From contig JBBHKE010000281.1 of NCBI GenBank assembly GCA_037447655.1, positions 153,390 through 217,389 on the forward strand: DNA of 64,000 nt, written 5' to 3'. The stretch comes from Zygnema cylindricum. Taxonomy: Eukaryota; Streptophyta; Zygnematophyceae; Zygnematales; Zygnemataceae. Within the stretch, counting starts at the first letter, position 1. The number at the start of each line of letters is the position of its first letter. Positions 53,372 through 64,000 of the stretch are shown here, in pieces. The position numbers and the translations under genes are program-made. The notes under the pieces are model-generated. The model was not told the origin of the DNA. It saw only the letters and a program-made list of their open reading frames with translations, and did not search any database.

Positions 53372-54156
53372 TGACTTTGACCAGACTCACTCCTGCGAGG
53401 ACAAGACTCCGTTGAGTCCAACACAAAAAGAATCAACGAATTTGCTCCCCTAAGCAATTAGTTATGGTTGGCTAAAGACAACCTATTTATACAAAAGGTC
53501 ACCTGGAGAGAGGCGCCTCAAATATTACTAAGTCCTTGTCTGCCTCCTCTCAGCTACCTATTACTAAACCCTAGTCTAATAGGAACATTATATAGTACAA
53601 AAGTTATAGTGGTTGATGTACTTATTGTACGGCCATTGTACAACATGGCCTTCAAGGTGACGCCTGTCAAATCGGGAGCCATGGTTCCTCCTCTTATCTT
53701 CTGTGGTATCCAAATAGTGTGACGCCACGTGGCGTTGCGTGAATCTATTTCCAAAGGCCGCCAAAAGCGCATTTTTGGTGGCGGCTGCAACGAAGGCTGT
53801 CTGATCAATTAAATTTACACGGTTCAAATTTGCGTTCGTGCATGAATTGTTTCATATGCGTCTCGTAGTGTGTTTGGTGTGAATTTGCCGATGTTTCACA
53901 GTTTAATTACGTTTCAAATCTAATACGTTAACCGTTTCGTAGTGCCTTAATGGTTAAGGGGTCCGGCTTTACAGAATCCATAGGTCGCAAGTTCAAATCC
54001 AGCTGAGGGCACAATTTTGGTAAAATGCCACTCTACTATAGTCTCCACCTTCTCAATAGCGGGGTAGCCATGGCGTGTCTTTCATTCTCTTTCTCTCTCT
54101 CTCTTGTTAAAGATTAAACTAAAATGAAGACAAGATATAAATTACCTTTTTCAACA
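53372..54156 (-). repeat. LTR shared by two inverted family-B copies
   Basis: About 785 bp. It is the 5' LTR for the copy to its left, yet the DNA to its right starts with a polypurine tract (minus-strand GTTAAGGGGAGTA) and an RNase H end, which should adjoin a 3' LTR. Tandem copies sharing one LTR arise by unequal recombination. Contains a tRNA-like module at 53940-54013. Confidence 0.7.
53940..54013 (+). ncRNA. tRNA-like module in LTR
   Basis: TAGTGCCTTAATGGTTAAGG and CAAGTTCAAATCC mark A-box-like and B-box-like parts. GTGCCTT and AGGGCAC could pair as a 7-bp acceptor-like stem. Inner stems are decayed. Confidence 0.5.
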
Positions 54157-54848
54157 TACTCCCCTTAACGTCTATCAGTGTATTCTCTTATGAATTTTAA
54201 TAGAATTACTCCCCTAAATCTTTTGTCCTTATTTTAGCCACTTATGAGTAATTTGCTTTCTGATCTGCAAAAGTGTAACTTAGGACCTGGTAGTGCCTTT
54301 GTCATCATGTCAGATATCATTTGTGAGTTTGACCCTTGGTGCATTTTAATAACTATGTCGTGTATGTTTTCTCTGACGAAACTGAGTTTGATGTCAATAT
54401 GTTTACTTTTGAAATGATGTTTGGGATTTTTTGCTACAGCTATGGCGGCTTGATTGTCACAGAACAAAAATCTGAGATCCATGCTACATCCATCCTAATT
54501 CTTGTAGAAAAGCTTTTACCCAAATGATTTCTTTTACTGCCATGTTGACTGCTAAGAATTCAAATTCCATTGTTGACTATGCTCTCACTTTTTGAAGTTT
54601 ACTCCCCCAGCAGCAAGTTCCTTGTCCAATCTACATAATGTATCTAGATGTTGATTTCTTGGTGATGTCATCTCCATAACTCGCATCGCTCTAAGTTTGG
54701 ATGTTGATTGAATCTCCTCCCAAGTGTAACCGTAGATCTGTGTTCCGATAAGATATCTTAAAACTCTCTTGGCCGTATTCCAGTCAAATTTCCTTACCTG
54801 TTGAGTATTCCTGTTGAGTATTCCTATTGCAACTGCTATGTGCACCGT
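54157..54848 (-). pseudogene. Truncated third family-B copy: RT end and RNase H
   Basis: The minus strand encodes FCDNQAAIAVAKNPKHHFKS and SKHIDIKLSFVREN (54234-54482), and upstream pieces of RNase H and the RT end (FDWNTAKRVLRYLIGTQI near 54740-54790). It ends at the 20-bp tandem repeat that starts at 54849. Confidence 0.75.
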
Positions 54849-54950
54849 ATCGTGCACGCATGCAGAATATCGCGCGTGCGAGCACAATATTGTGCGTGCG
54901 TGCGCGATATCGTGTACGCATGCAAAATATTGTGCGCGCATGCGTCCGAT
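54849..54950. repeat. Five tandem 20-bp alternating purine-pyrimidine units
   Basis: Units start at 54849, 54869, 54889, 54909 and 54929 (the last about 22 bp). Typical units are ATCGTGCACGCATGCAGAAT and ATTGTGCGTGCGTGCGCGAT. Successive units are partly inverted relative to each other. CG/TG/CA alternation is Z-DNA-prone. It breaks the third copia copy and is followed by a short (GA)n run at about 54967-54985. Confidence 0.85.
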
Positions 54951-55940
54951 ACCATGCGGCATGACAAGAGAGAGAGAGAGAGAGAAAGAGCTCTGGAAAC
55001 TTCCAAGCAAAGCCAACTTGCAAAAAACACAATTTACGAGTGCTATTTTGTCATCTAGTGTTTTTTCCCCCTATTTTGTCTTGAAAGTATAATTTTCTAA
55101 AAAATTATATTTCCCATGATTTAATTTTTTGAATTCACATTTCTAGTTTTGCTATTTATTTTGTTTCTTTTTTCTTTTATGTATTTTTTACTCACGATAT
55201 CGGAAAAATCTAAAATATATAAAATCAAGGAAAAAATTGAAACATTTAGAAAAAAACTATTTGAATCATACCTCCCAAGAAAAAATCACATTTTATATTT
55301 CTACAGGTGCCGCTTGAATTTTTCGTGTGTCAACATCAAAATACAAAGACATAATAAAATTGCAAACCATTCCCTTATTTTTTTATTCACTGGTAAATTT
55401 ACGAAATGTTATTTAAGCCATCTACTACTTTCTAAGCCCTGTTAAAATATCTTCTACAAATCTCCTTTGACACAAATCTATTGATGTCCTTGAGCCTAAA
55501 ATTGTCACTTTTAGCCCTTATGCCCCTTACTCTCATTTCTGCACCTGTTCCCCTTTATTGTTATTACTACAATTATTATTAACATTGCTATGATTTGTTT
55601 TATTCTTTTTTTTTTATGGCAAGCCTGTACCCGGATAGCAAATAACTTTCCCTTTTGGTGCATTTGTATTTGCGCTACAAAAAGTCAACAAAGCTTTATC
55701 GAATTTACATAATAATGTTCGACTACTCCGGTAATAAGTCAAAGTCAATTTAGAGCAGGGAGTCAACGCCTTCAAAGTTGACTTCACAGCGAGTTTTGCA
55801 CCCATATTTTTTACGGTACACATATCGCCACAAGTTACAACCGCCTTAGACACCGCATTCGTCATCTGTCATTGTGGTACAAATCATGTTAAATAACAAT
55901 ATGTTGTTAGCAAGTCATGTTGTTGTGAATCTAATAATTT

Positions 55941-55942
<2 letters not shown>

Positions 55943-56007
<65 letters not shown>

Positions 56008-56021
56008 CTCTCTCCCTCTCT
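55943..56021 (+). repeat. (CT)n microsatellite
   Basis: Nearly perfect CT repeat, about 36 units, ending in CTCC-type variants. Confidence 0.97.
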
Positions 56022-56584
56022 CATATTTAGTGTGAATTTTTGTCAACTTCATGGAACAAACTATGCCATATAATTTTATTTTATTTCGCACATTGTGTAA
56101 TTCCACTATTATTCATGTTCTTATTTCGAAAGAGCTTAAATTAATGCAGAAGATTACTCGATTTTGGGAGAAAGTGCAAAACCTATTATGAAGGATAACT
56201 GAAAAGGATATTAAGTGCTTAGAGCCAAACACTAAAATTATTAAACTCATTATGAAATCCCATTTCTTCATATGATATTCACTACACTTTCTAGAAAATA
56301 TTTTCTTTTTTTTTAATAGAATTGTATCTATTGGAATTGTGTCTCACCGTTATTGGTGTAGTTCTAGCGCTCGCCCGAATGGAAAAATACAAAATGACAG
56401 CTGGCAAAATCAGCGTCCACGTGGACAAATTACAAGTTTTGAAAAAGGTTTTTCAGCTGCCATGTGCCGCCATAGGGATAGAGGAGATTGGAGGGAGGAG
56501 AAGAGAGAGGAGAAAGCAGGCGAAAGGGCGAAATGAGAAAAAGGAGAAGAGAGTAGAGGAAAAAGGACAGATGAAGAGAAGTAG

Positions 56585-56587
<3 letters not shown>

Positions 56588-56672
<85 letters not shown>
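56588..56672 (+). repeat. (GA)n microsatellite
   Basis: Perfect GA repeat of about 42 units, embedded in a longer purine-rich stretch from 56480. Confidence 0.97.
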
Positions 56673-56676
<4 letters not shown>

Positions 56677-59090
56677 AAAAGGGAGAGGAGGCTGGGAAGT
56701 TTGTGCGTTGAATAGATGACTCGGAGGTTTATATATGGGAAGAAATGACCATAGCGTGACAAGCTGTCACGTTCGTCAAATTTTGATAAACCGCCAAATT
56801 AAGAGCTAAGACTGAACCGTCAAACCCGTACAATTTAACAATTAGTACATATCCGTACAAATATTCCAAGTTTGAAAATTTCCGTACAAGTACCACTTGG
56901 ACGTCAGAATGTATGGAATGTTTCTTTTGGAATAATTGGTCCTCGAGACCGTCATCCGGCTGAACAGGAAACAGAAGCGACAAATTCCACCGACCAAAGT
57001 TGAGTCTACCGACCAAAGTTTAGTACACCGACCAGAAAGTACATTGTCGTTTTCCGGACGTTGACGGACATAAGTGGTACGCAGGGGATATAGTAATGTC
57101 ACTAATTTGTCAATTTATCTGACTGGTACTGGTCTCCCTAGTATGTTTCCCAAATGATGACGTAAGCCTACGTGGTCGTATAGAAAAAACCGCTAAAAGG
57201 ATAACACTCAAAACCGCCTGTCTTGGGACAGATTTACGCTAAACGACAAAATGTACTTTTAAACGCTCCTGGCCGCGGTTAATAGCAGTGCCCGTACAAA
57301 CAGAAACCACCTGGGAACGGTTGAGGAGCGGGAAATCCGGAAATGAATATGGTGTACGGACGGGCCAGGTAGAACGAAAGTTGAATAATAATAAAAAAAA
57401 AAAAAAAAAAAAAATTACCCCCTTTTTAAGTCTTACACAGTGTACGGTTTTGTCGGCTTTCTCAAGGAGACGTCATTATTGTTTTTTAGCGCTCGTCATA
57501 CGTACGGACTATCTCGGTCCTAAAAAAGTACACTTCCGTACTTTTAAATGATTAGCGGTCAACGCGAGCAAGTTTTTGTTCCTTGCTGGATTTGAGGCGA
57601 TTTTGTCGTTTTTCGACGATTTTTTCTCCGTCTTCAAGACAAACCGTTTTGTTTGTCACTATCCGCCTTCCTCCAACTTCTCAATTTTAACAAACTTTAC
57701 TAAATTTAAATTGACAAAGACTTTTTTTTTAGACACATTTTTTTTTTATTTTAAGGAACCGAGAGACCATCTACCAGTAGGAATAACTAAATAATCATTG
57801 ATGTTCCTGAACAAATTTCAAATTTTCTGCTAAACGACAAAATATTGGACTACTCGACAAGTTTACTTAACAAGAAGAACGCTTGTGATCTTTGTAAGGT
57901 TTTGACCTTCAAATTTGTCGTCTCTTGACTTTTGTCCTCTACGACGTCAATAATTTTAACGTTTTGTACAGGAATTAGTGTTAGTCTTAAGCTTCCTCTC
58001 CACAAGAAGACAAAAATGGTCGTTTCATTTTTTCAAAAAATAATATATCATCCAAAAGAAAATATTTTTGCGATGACAACTTAAAAAAAAAAAAAAAAGT
58101 GCTCTATATGACGACCACGGTCATATTTTTGGCTATTTAAAATTGGACGTGTGGATAATACAAACAAAAGGGAAAATGAACAGAAAGGAAAAATGAATGA
58201 AAAAAAAAAATCGGGCTGTTTTTTGCACCTCTTTGTTTTTTGGCATGAAAACCTACATTGGGCAAATCAGTTTTTCATAATTATTCGACGACTAAAAACG
58301 TTTCCCAAAGTTTTTACGGGCAAATGTATTTTTTTGCCTTTTTTTATATTCTACCCGTATATTATGTACGTACGGAAATACTCGGCCCGCGGTTATCCTA
58401 ATCATTAGGCTTTACTGATAAGGCAATTTGCGAGTCAAAATCCCTCGTTTTTTTTTTTTTTTTTTTTTGGTACAAAGATATGACCCGGAAAAATAGATCT
58501 GCAAAAGCTCAATAATTAAGGGAGTCGCGGGAAATCAAGCGGGCGTGGTTTTTTTTACACGTGTAATATACGGGCAAATTAAAAAAACATTGAGAAAAAT
58601 AGTTGCCCGTGAAAACTCTGAGAAGTTTTTAGTCGTCGAAAAAAGGAAGTTGATTCACCAATTGAGGATTGTACCCAAAAAAAAAAAATGGCTGACTTTA
58701 TTAAAAAATACCCCAAAATGTACTGAGACGAGTACAAGGTCGGGTAATTCTTTATCGCAATAAATCCGATAATCGACCGGTGAGGGGTTCCCATATATCG
58801 CTCCGGAACTAACAAAAATTATCGCCAATAATTATCAGTTGGGAAGGGTAGTTCGTACGAAAAGTACAAAAATATGATTCGGGAGTAATGTACGAAATGA
58901 ATACGACGATATAGCAACGGGGGGGAAAGGGGCGCGGGGGGCTTTCGGAAAAAAAATCACAATCCATTCTGTACCACGCTACAGTTTGTTAGTCTATAGT
59001 TATCAACCCGAAAGTTATGGTAAGTTATCACAACACATCAAATATTTAACGCGATAATTTTGTAACAAATATATCGGGGTAATTTATTGA

Positions 59091-61801
59091 TTATCGGCAA
59101 GTCCAAAAAAGGTACATACAGGATATCAACAAATGGTTATCGATACATGACACTAGTTTTTCATCGGCTGCAACGGAAGGTATAGGAGAGATAGGTGTTA
59201 ATGGTATAGATAATGTGGACTTATAAATATTTTCGAATGTGTGAGAATTGATGAGAAAATCGGGTTCCGCAAAGAGCTCGGGTAAGGGAGAAATATCCGG
59301 TATGATTTCTTCTGACGAAAGGGAGTGGAAAATTTCCTCCCCAACGAAGTTCCCCAAAAATAATGGGAGAGCCGTAGCCGATTGAGCCATAGTGGGCAAA
59401 GGTCCGAGGGCAGAAATGAGACAGAGGCAGATTTTGCGCTCCAGAAAGTAAATCCGTCTGTAAAAGAATGTTTGGTCGTGTATGACCATGCCACCACCAA
59501 TTTGGAATATAACGTCTTGACCCACCAAACACTCAAAGTCGTTACATTTAGTGACCAATGCTCTAACGGAAATTCAACGGACTCATTTTCAGTTCCTATT
59601 TGAAATCAAAAGATGAGCGTGTCCTTTGTGATTCCGAAGACCGGCTCCGTGGTCCCGACCGAAGTAAGAAGGCAGGTAGCTTTCGTCGCTTGTCTCCTGT
59701 CAGACCAAGCTTGAGCACAAATCCGGATCCGAGAATCACGGGTTTGGCCCCGGTGTCCATGAGAGGAAGAGTGAGGTGAACACCGTTCACTAAGAATGAT
59801 CCCCGAGAGTTATCAAGGAAATTGATATCTAGATCGATATTACGACGCTTAACCGTAGTAACTGGTTGAACCGCTGAGAGATTGTGGTGTAACTGCACAC
59901 CCCTCAAAGCGGCTCCTGTTGCGACCTCATCAACAAGGGGAAGGGCTTTCGGTACATCCTCCAACATCGCTGAAAGAATACTTAATCGCTCCTTCAACCG
60001 ATAAGCCTCATGAATAGTGCCATCAAATAGGGTCAGTGCCTCCGCCGCGATAGTAGAAGTCCGCGATGGTAGAAGTCGATTCCGGTAGGGGAGGCAAAGG
60101 CTCTTTTGCAAATAAGAGTGGGACACGCGAATTTTGTAATTTGCCCACTTAATTATGGTCTGCTGAGCCCTTTTCAAATGTAGCCACCCGTTGTTGGACG
60201 GTGGAATCCCGAAGGGTTCGCCCGGCCAACAACGGCATGTGGACAATAGTCCTAGCCATCCCAGTAAATTGAGGATTCATTTCCACCATGACTGCTGCAA
60301 ATTGCTTTTCCATCATGGGCGCCATTGTGGCTTGAAGCTCGCCTTCTCTCTCTCTCTCTACGAGAGATATTAGGAGGAGCTTCCTCCTTCTTGGTCTCCT
60401 TAGGTGGAGTGACTGGTTTTGCGGAACGGGCCCGAATTCCGCCGTTATTTATTTGATTTTGATAAGTGAAATTAGGGTCCTTGATGTGGCACCGATAGAC
60501 ATAATGTCCCTTTTGTGCAAGTGGCCGCCTTGTCAGAACACATGCAGGCATCGTGCCCGGTTTTTCCACATCGGAAACACATTCGATTTCTGGGACTAAC
60601 GGGAGGAGTTCCATGGCTGGCGTTTTCTACGGCTTATTGGGAGGCCATGGGTTTTTAGGTGAAGGAGGAGATGGATTAGCCGGTTCCCTGAAAGGAGGTT
60701 TGGACCACTCATGGGCGTCCCATCACAATGTTTGCATCTCATACTCTACCGCATATTGAGCCTATACTCTACCGCATATTGAGCCCCTTGCTCAAAGGTG
60801 AATTTCAGTCCATACATCTAGCTGAGGTGGTTTTGGATAAACCTCTTTGATGGACCTGGAAACTGTCCCGCAAATTTTGGGACAGCCTTCGTATTGGACA
60901 TGAGGTCCGGAAATGCCTCTCGCGGAGTTTCCATCCGAGCTCGCAAGGTAGAAGTAGTTTCACTTGGCCTACTCTCGATGTTCATCAACTCTTTGATCAG
61001 ATCCGTATTTTGCATCCGGTACTCCTCTTAGAGGATGTCAAACATGACTAAGAGAGGGTCACATAAAGGAATTGTTCCCCCGCTCTAGCTAGGACCGCCG
61101 CTCGGGCAGCCACTGCACACTCACGAGGAACCTCGGGGATAGCTGTATACAACTCGTCCCCGTTAGCATCTAATATAGCCGGTCTCGAAGTCTGATATGG
61201 ATATCCACATGGCCGAAGATTTCTGGTAACCCCGCAAAGGGAGCCACGTACTCTGTCATCGCAATAACATCCCTGTTCTTGCGAGTGTAGAGATTGAGGG
61301 CCAAACAACGGAGGTATTCACCGAGAAGGGAAAAGGCGACACGGAGGTCAAACCTATCTTGATATCTAAAGGCTAGATCCCTCATTTCCGTGTCGTATAA
61401 CATCCGGAAATGCGATAAAGACATGGTGTCCTTTAATGCGGAAACGCATAATTACATCTTACCCATGGATCCCTTTGAAGAGGAAGCCGTGTTGAAAAGG
61501 GAGGATGCATCGGTTGTGCCAAAGCGGGGCTCGTAGGGAACCTACGAGTGTGAGGAGTTGGAAAGGTTTCCTCTGGAAAGTCTTCCTCGGTCCCCTCTAG
61601 GTATGACCTAGATGAAACCGAGGACAATGATGACATAGATGTCAGAGAAGACCGCACTGACGGCGACTTGGAATCCGCAACCGGATCAAGTGTGGTCAAC
61701 GATTCGGGAAAATCCGAAGGATCTAATTGCGTAGGACGATAAAATGTACCACCTCGGGTTGACCCGGATTGATAAGGAAGGTTATCCCAATGCGTGGGCA
61801 A
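59091..61801 (-). pseudogene. Ty3/gypsy gag-protease relic
   Basis: Read right to left: a Ser/Pro/Thr-rich N-terminal gag piece (61433-61801), a gag helical region (61170-61424; LAFRYQDRFDLRVAFSLLGE, YVAPFAGLPEIFG), further gag (60818-61015), a CCHC knuckle visible in a shifted frame near 60540-60585 (CFRCGKTGHDAC), and an aspartic protease (59596-60246) with VNGVHLTLPLMDTGAKPVIL, continuing in another frame as GQDVIFQIGGGMVIHDQTFF (about 59460-59530). Protease after a CCHC gag fits gypsy. No RT, RNase H or integrase follows below 59091, so the element is truncated. Frameshifts separate each piece. Confidence 0.7.
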
Positions 61802-64000
61802 AAACCAAGGGGAAAACCTTCACTACAAAAGTGAAATGTTTCGAACGGCCTAACGGAGATGCAGCACGTGCTAGACCAATCCACACTTGTACAATCAGCT
61901 CACGCAATCACTATCAAGACCTAGTGGTCAGATCTAGCAAAAAGCTGGAATACCAAAACTTGTACCCTGCAAATAAGGGGCAAGGCCGAAGGGCCAAATC
62001 TATAAACAAGCAGGCAACTATCGAAGCACCTTTCGGTGCAGATCTAAAGCAACACAGACAAAAAAACGCCTACGCAATGTCACCCACACCACATCTAGAA
62101 AGCAATTCCACACCAGATAGTTAGAAGAAAACTTCAAGGCTACTCAGGGCCAGATAGCATGCAGGGAAAAAAAAAATAATGCCTATGCACAATTAGAAAG
62201 GTTTCAATCAAAACTGATCATTACCGGCTCCATAAACGAGTGTCCAAACTATAACGGAACGCTCGTGCACCCGCAAGGCATCGTCTACTAACACATACCT
62301 TTAATACTCTGGTGAGTATTAAAAGTGAACAGGACTTGTTTGGTGCAAGTCGGATTTTGCAGAGCTCCCGAATGTGATCCGCTCCAAAATCCGCTCGGAA
62401 ATCCGCTCCGAGCTACGTCTCCAAAAGTGACCCTTCGCAAGACTCTTGGTAACGTGAAGATGTACACCGTGGAATGTTAGAGGACAAGTTAAAAGGAAAA
62501 AAGAAGGTGCCGATAGAAGAAAAACAACAAATCACGAACAAAAATACGATAGATAGGGTAAGTGGGTTGGAATAAAGTCTGAGGCTGCTCCAACTCCAGA
62601 TGTACAGCACAACTTGTGACCACAATAATCCAAAGCCAGCAGCAAACCCTAATTCCACTTGAACAACCCTAATTCCAAAGCCAAACCCTAATTCCACATG
62701 GCCAAAACTCCAAATCTGCGGCCAAGGAATAGAAGTATACTGACCTAAAAGACTAGAATAAAAAGGAATAAACCCTAAATTTGTTGCAGCCCTAATTTTG
62801 CAGCCAAAACCCTAAATCTGCAGATTAACCCTAAATCTGCTGCAGAATTTAGGTTAAACACTACAGCCAAGAAATAGAGTGCCAACAGAATAAGAGACAA
62901 AGATTGAAAGCAAGAAATAGCAGAAAACAAAAATAAAATGTTTTTTTTTTTATATAAATAAAATTTATATTTTTAGTATAATTAGTTACTTTTGGACAAA
63001 AACGCTAAGCCAAGAGGTAGCCACTAGGCTCCCAGGTCTTTATCACATTCCCTATAAGAGTTATCTCGTTATGACATCAAAGCAAGAAATATTCCAACCG
63101 GAAAAAGTGAAAATCCAAATTCGATCAAAAATACACTCCTTCCAAGCCTACCGAAATACAAACAAGACACACACACACAACCAAACCGTCAAGCTGCCCG
63201 AGCAAGGCCCAGCAAGGTCCAGCAAGGTCCAGATGTGCTCCCCCATGATCTCCAATTCCACACTTCCACCCAAAAGATCAAGTCTGGAGGGAAACCTTCC
63301 AGACGTGGCCTTAGGCCGTGTGGATTAAAAACATGGGCAGGAATACAAGGGAAAATATTCGTAACCTATCTAGCCTTTATAGCTAGCTAGCAATAACAAA
63401 TAGAAAGCATGAGCAATTAGTGAGAGAGAGAGCAAGAGAAAGCTCCGCCGCTAAGCGAAAATTCTTGTCCAAAAGCTAAAATTCTATAAGTCTGAGAATT
63501 AGCGTAAGTAGGAGCTACGATAGGCCTAAGCGAAACTAGCCTACTTCTAGCCTAGTTTACATGCATGAAACTAATTAAGATGTTGGCCAATAGGCAGCCA
63601 ACATCGTCTGTCGTACATCTAACAAAATCGGCAGTCCGAGGTTAAAAACCCTCCCTATCTACATGTACACGCGAACCTTCATGGGTTTGCGACTTAAATA
63701 TATAAAATGTATCGAAGCATCGCCCGGAAATCTCGATTCGCCTCCAAACGATACTCCGCCTCCATACTTCGAAATCGTGTGCATATGCACGAAACGAAGC
63801 ATACGGCACGAAATACTCGAAATCGAAATGCCTGCGCACGAAATGAAAAGTATCGCACGAAATTAGTACTTTTCAACGAAACGTGGACGCGAATCGCGTA
63901 CACGTCACAAATAAGTGAATCGACAATATTGTACTAATGAAACTACTAAAACTCAAACATGCGACTAAAAACCATGCGTGCTTGCGGAAATCGTGCGTGC
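61802..64000. other. Right-end region, possible gypsy LTR and telomere-like words, no gene
   Basis: Upstream of the gypsy gag, so a 5' LTR could lie here, but no second copy exists in the window to define it. 62620-62870 is rich in CCCTAA words. 63140-63240 has a (CA)n and a short AGCAAGGTCC tandem. 63690-63870 repeats CGAAAT and GCACGAAA words. The small frames show no motif. Confidence 0.5.
62643..62844 (+). repeat. Interspersed telomere-like AACCCTAA words
   Basis: AACCCTAATTCC occurs three times between about 62645 and 62695, and CCCTAAATCTGCAG-type units occur from about 62770 to 62845, alternating with GCAGCC. Spacing is irregular, so this is not a canonical telomere array. Confidence 0.65.

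Larger units (their letters stand above)
48917..54156 (-). mobile_element. Family-B copia, inverted copy
   Basis: Related to the 42710 element but reversed. Its 3' LTR is about 48917-49739 and its 5' LTR about 53372-54156; both have TGTTGAAAAAGG on the minus strand at their right edges. The minus-strand polypurine tract AATTAAGGGGGG lies just right of 49739. Internal domains run right to left. No target duplication is seen, because the sequence beyond 54156 is the polypurine tract and RNase H end of another family-B copy. Confidence 0.8.
55000..59090. other. AT-rich, microsatellite-bearing stretch without genes
   Basis: No gene supported. (CT)n at 55943-56021 and (GA)n at 56588-56672 generate Arg/Glu and Ser/Leu frames that are artefacts. 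56760-58960 is unusual for its frequent CCGTAC, GTACGG and AAACGACAAAA words and A/T homopolymers, but no element structure is evident. Confidence 0.6.

Noticed and set aside
54849-54950. CRISPR array
   Set aside because: Repeats of 20 bp are contiguous without spacers, and the genome is eukaryotic.
56760-58960. Satellite or integrated organelle DNA, suggested by recurrent CCGTAC/GTACGG words
   Set aside because: No fixed period, no organelle gene and no paired termini could be found by eye.

Overview
The window reads as nuclear DNA of a green plant-lineage (streptophyte) organism. Evidence: a plastid-targeted [2Fe-2S] ferredoxin with a transit peptide; a plant-type mitochondrial P5C dehydrogenase (ALDH12 family); an 18-exon cytosolic phenylalanyl-tRNA synthetase alpha gene; TA-flanked MITEs; Ty1/copia and Ty3/gypsy retrotransposons; and very long (CT)n/(GA)n microsatellites. 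The repeat load and long GA/CT tracts would fit a charophyte such as Chara, but that is an impression and not shown by the sequence.

Layout. 1-831: an acidic ORF fragment, open at the window edge. 864-6756: a young, complete-length copia element with LTRs differing at about four positions, a perfect 5-bp target duplication (GAATT), but many frame breaks. 6757-9281: no gene. 9282-9765: a duplicated promoter-like cassette, then a TATA box. 9990-10406: intronless ferredoxin. 13200-20951 (minus): a 14-exon LisH-CTLH-WD40 gene. 20952-21271: a 320-bp divergent promoter. 21272-27973 (plus): PheRS alpha. 27974-31782: no convincing gene. 31783-37995: the first ten exons of P5CDH. The exon encoding the catalytic cysteine is not found anywhere downstream, so the gene is truncated here or has a giant repeat-filled intron.

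From about 38 kb to the end the window is a repeat graveyard: nested MITEs, a TA/TATACG microsatellite, a gypsy RNaseH-integrase relic (41.26-42.70 kb), a forward copia copy inserted into it (42.71-48.78 kb), an inverted related copy (48.92-54.16 kb) that appears to share an LTR with a third fragment (54.16-54.85 kb), a 20-bp GC/AT alternating tandem array, and a reversed gypsy gag-protease relic (59.1-61.8 kb). The last 2 kb contains telomere-like CCCTAAA words.

The host genes serve unrelated housekeeping roles: plastid electron transfer, an unidentified WD40 scaffold, cytosolic translation, and mitochondrial proline catabolism. The notable structure is at the DNA level: (a) a divergently transcribed LisH-WD40/PheRS pair; (b) a MITE whose edge falls within the PheRS intron 7 splice donor; (c) P5CDH introns with CT tracts at splice sites and tandemly duplicated exon-end/donor segments; (d) a copia LTR beginning with four consecutive hairpins; (e) a second copia family carrying an antisense tRNA-like A-box/B-box module in its LTR; (f) a direct duplication of G-box plus TGACGTCA sites upstream of ferredoxin. 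All exon boundaries were read by hand from GT/AG (one GC/AG) sites and phase agreement, without transcripts or database searches.
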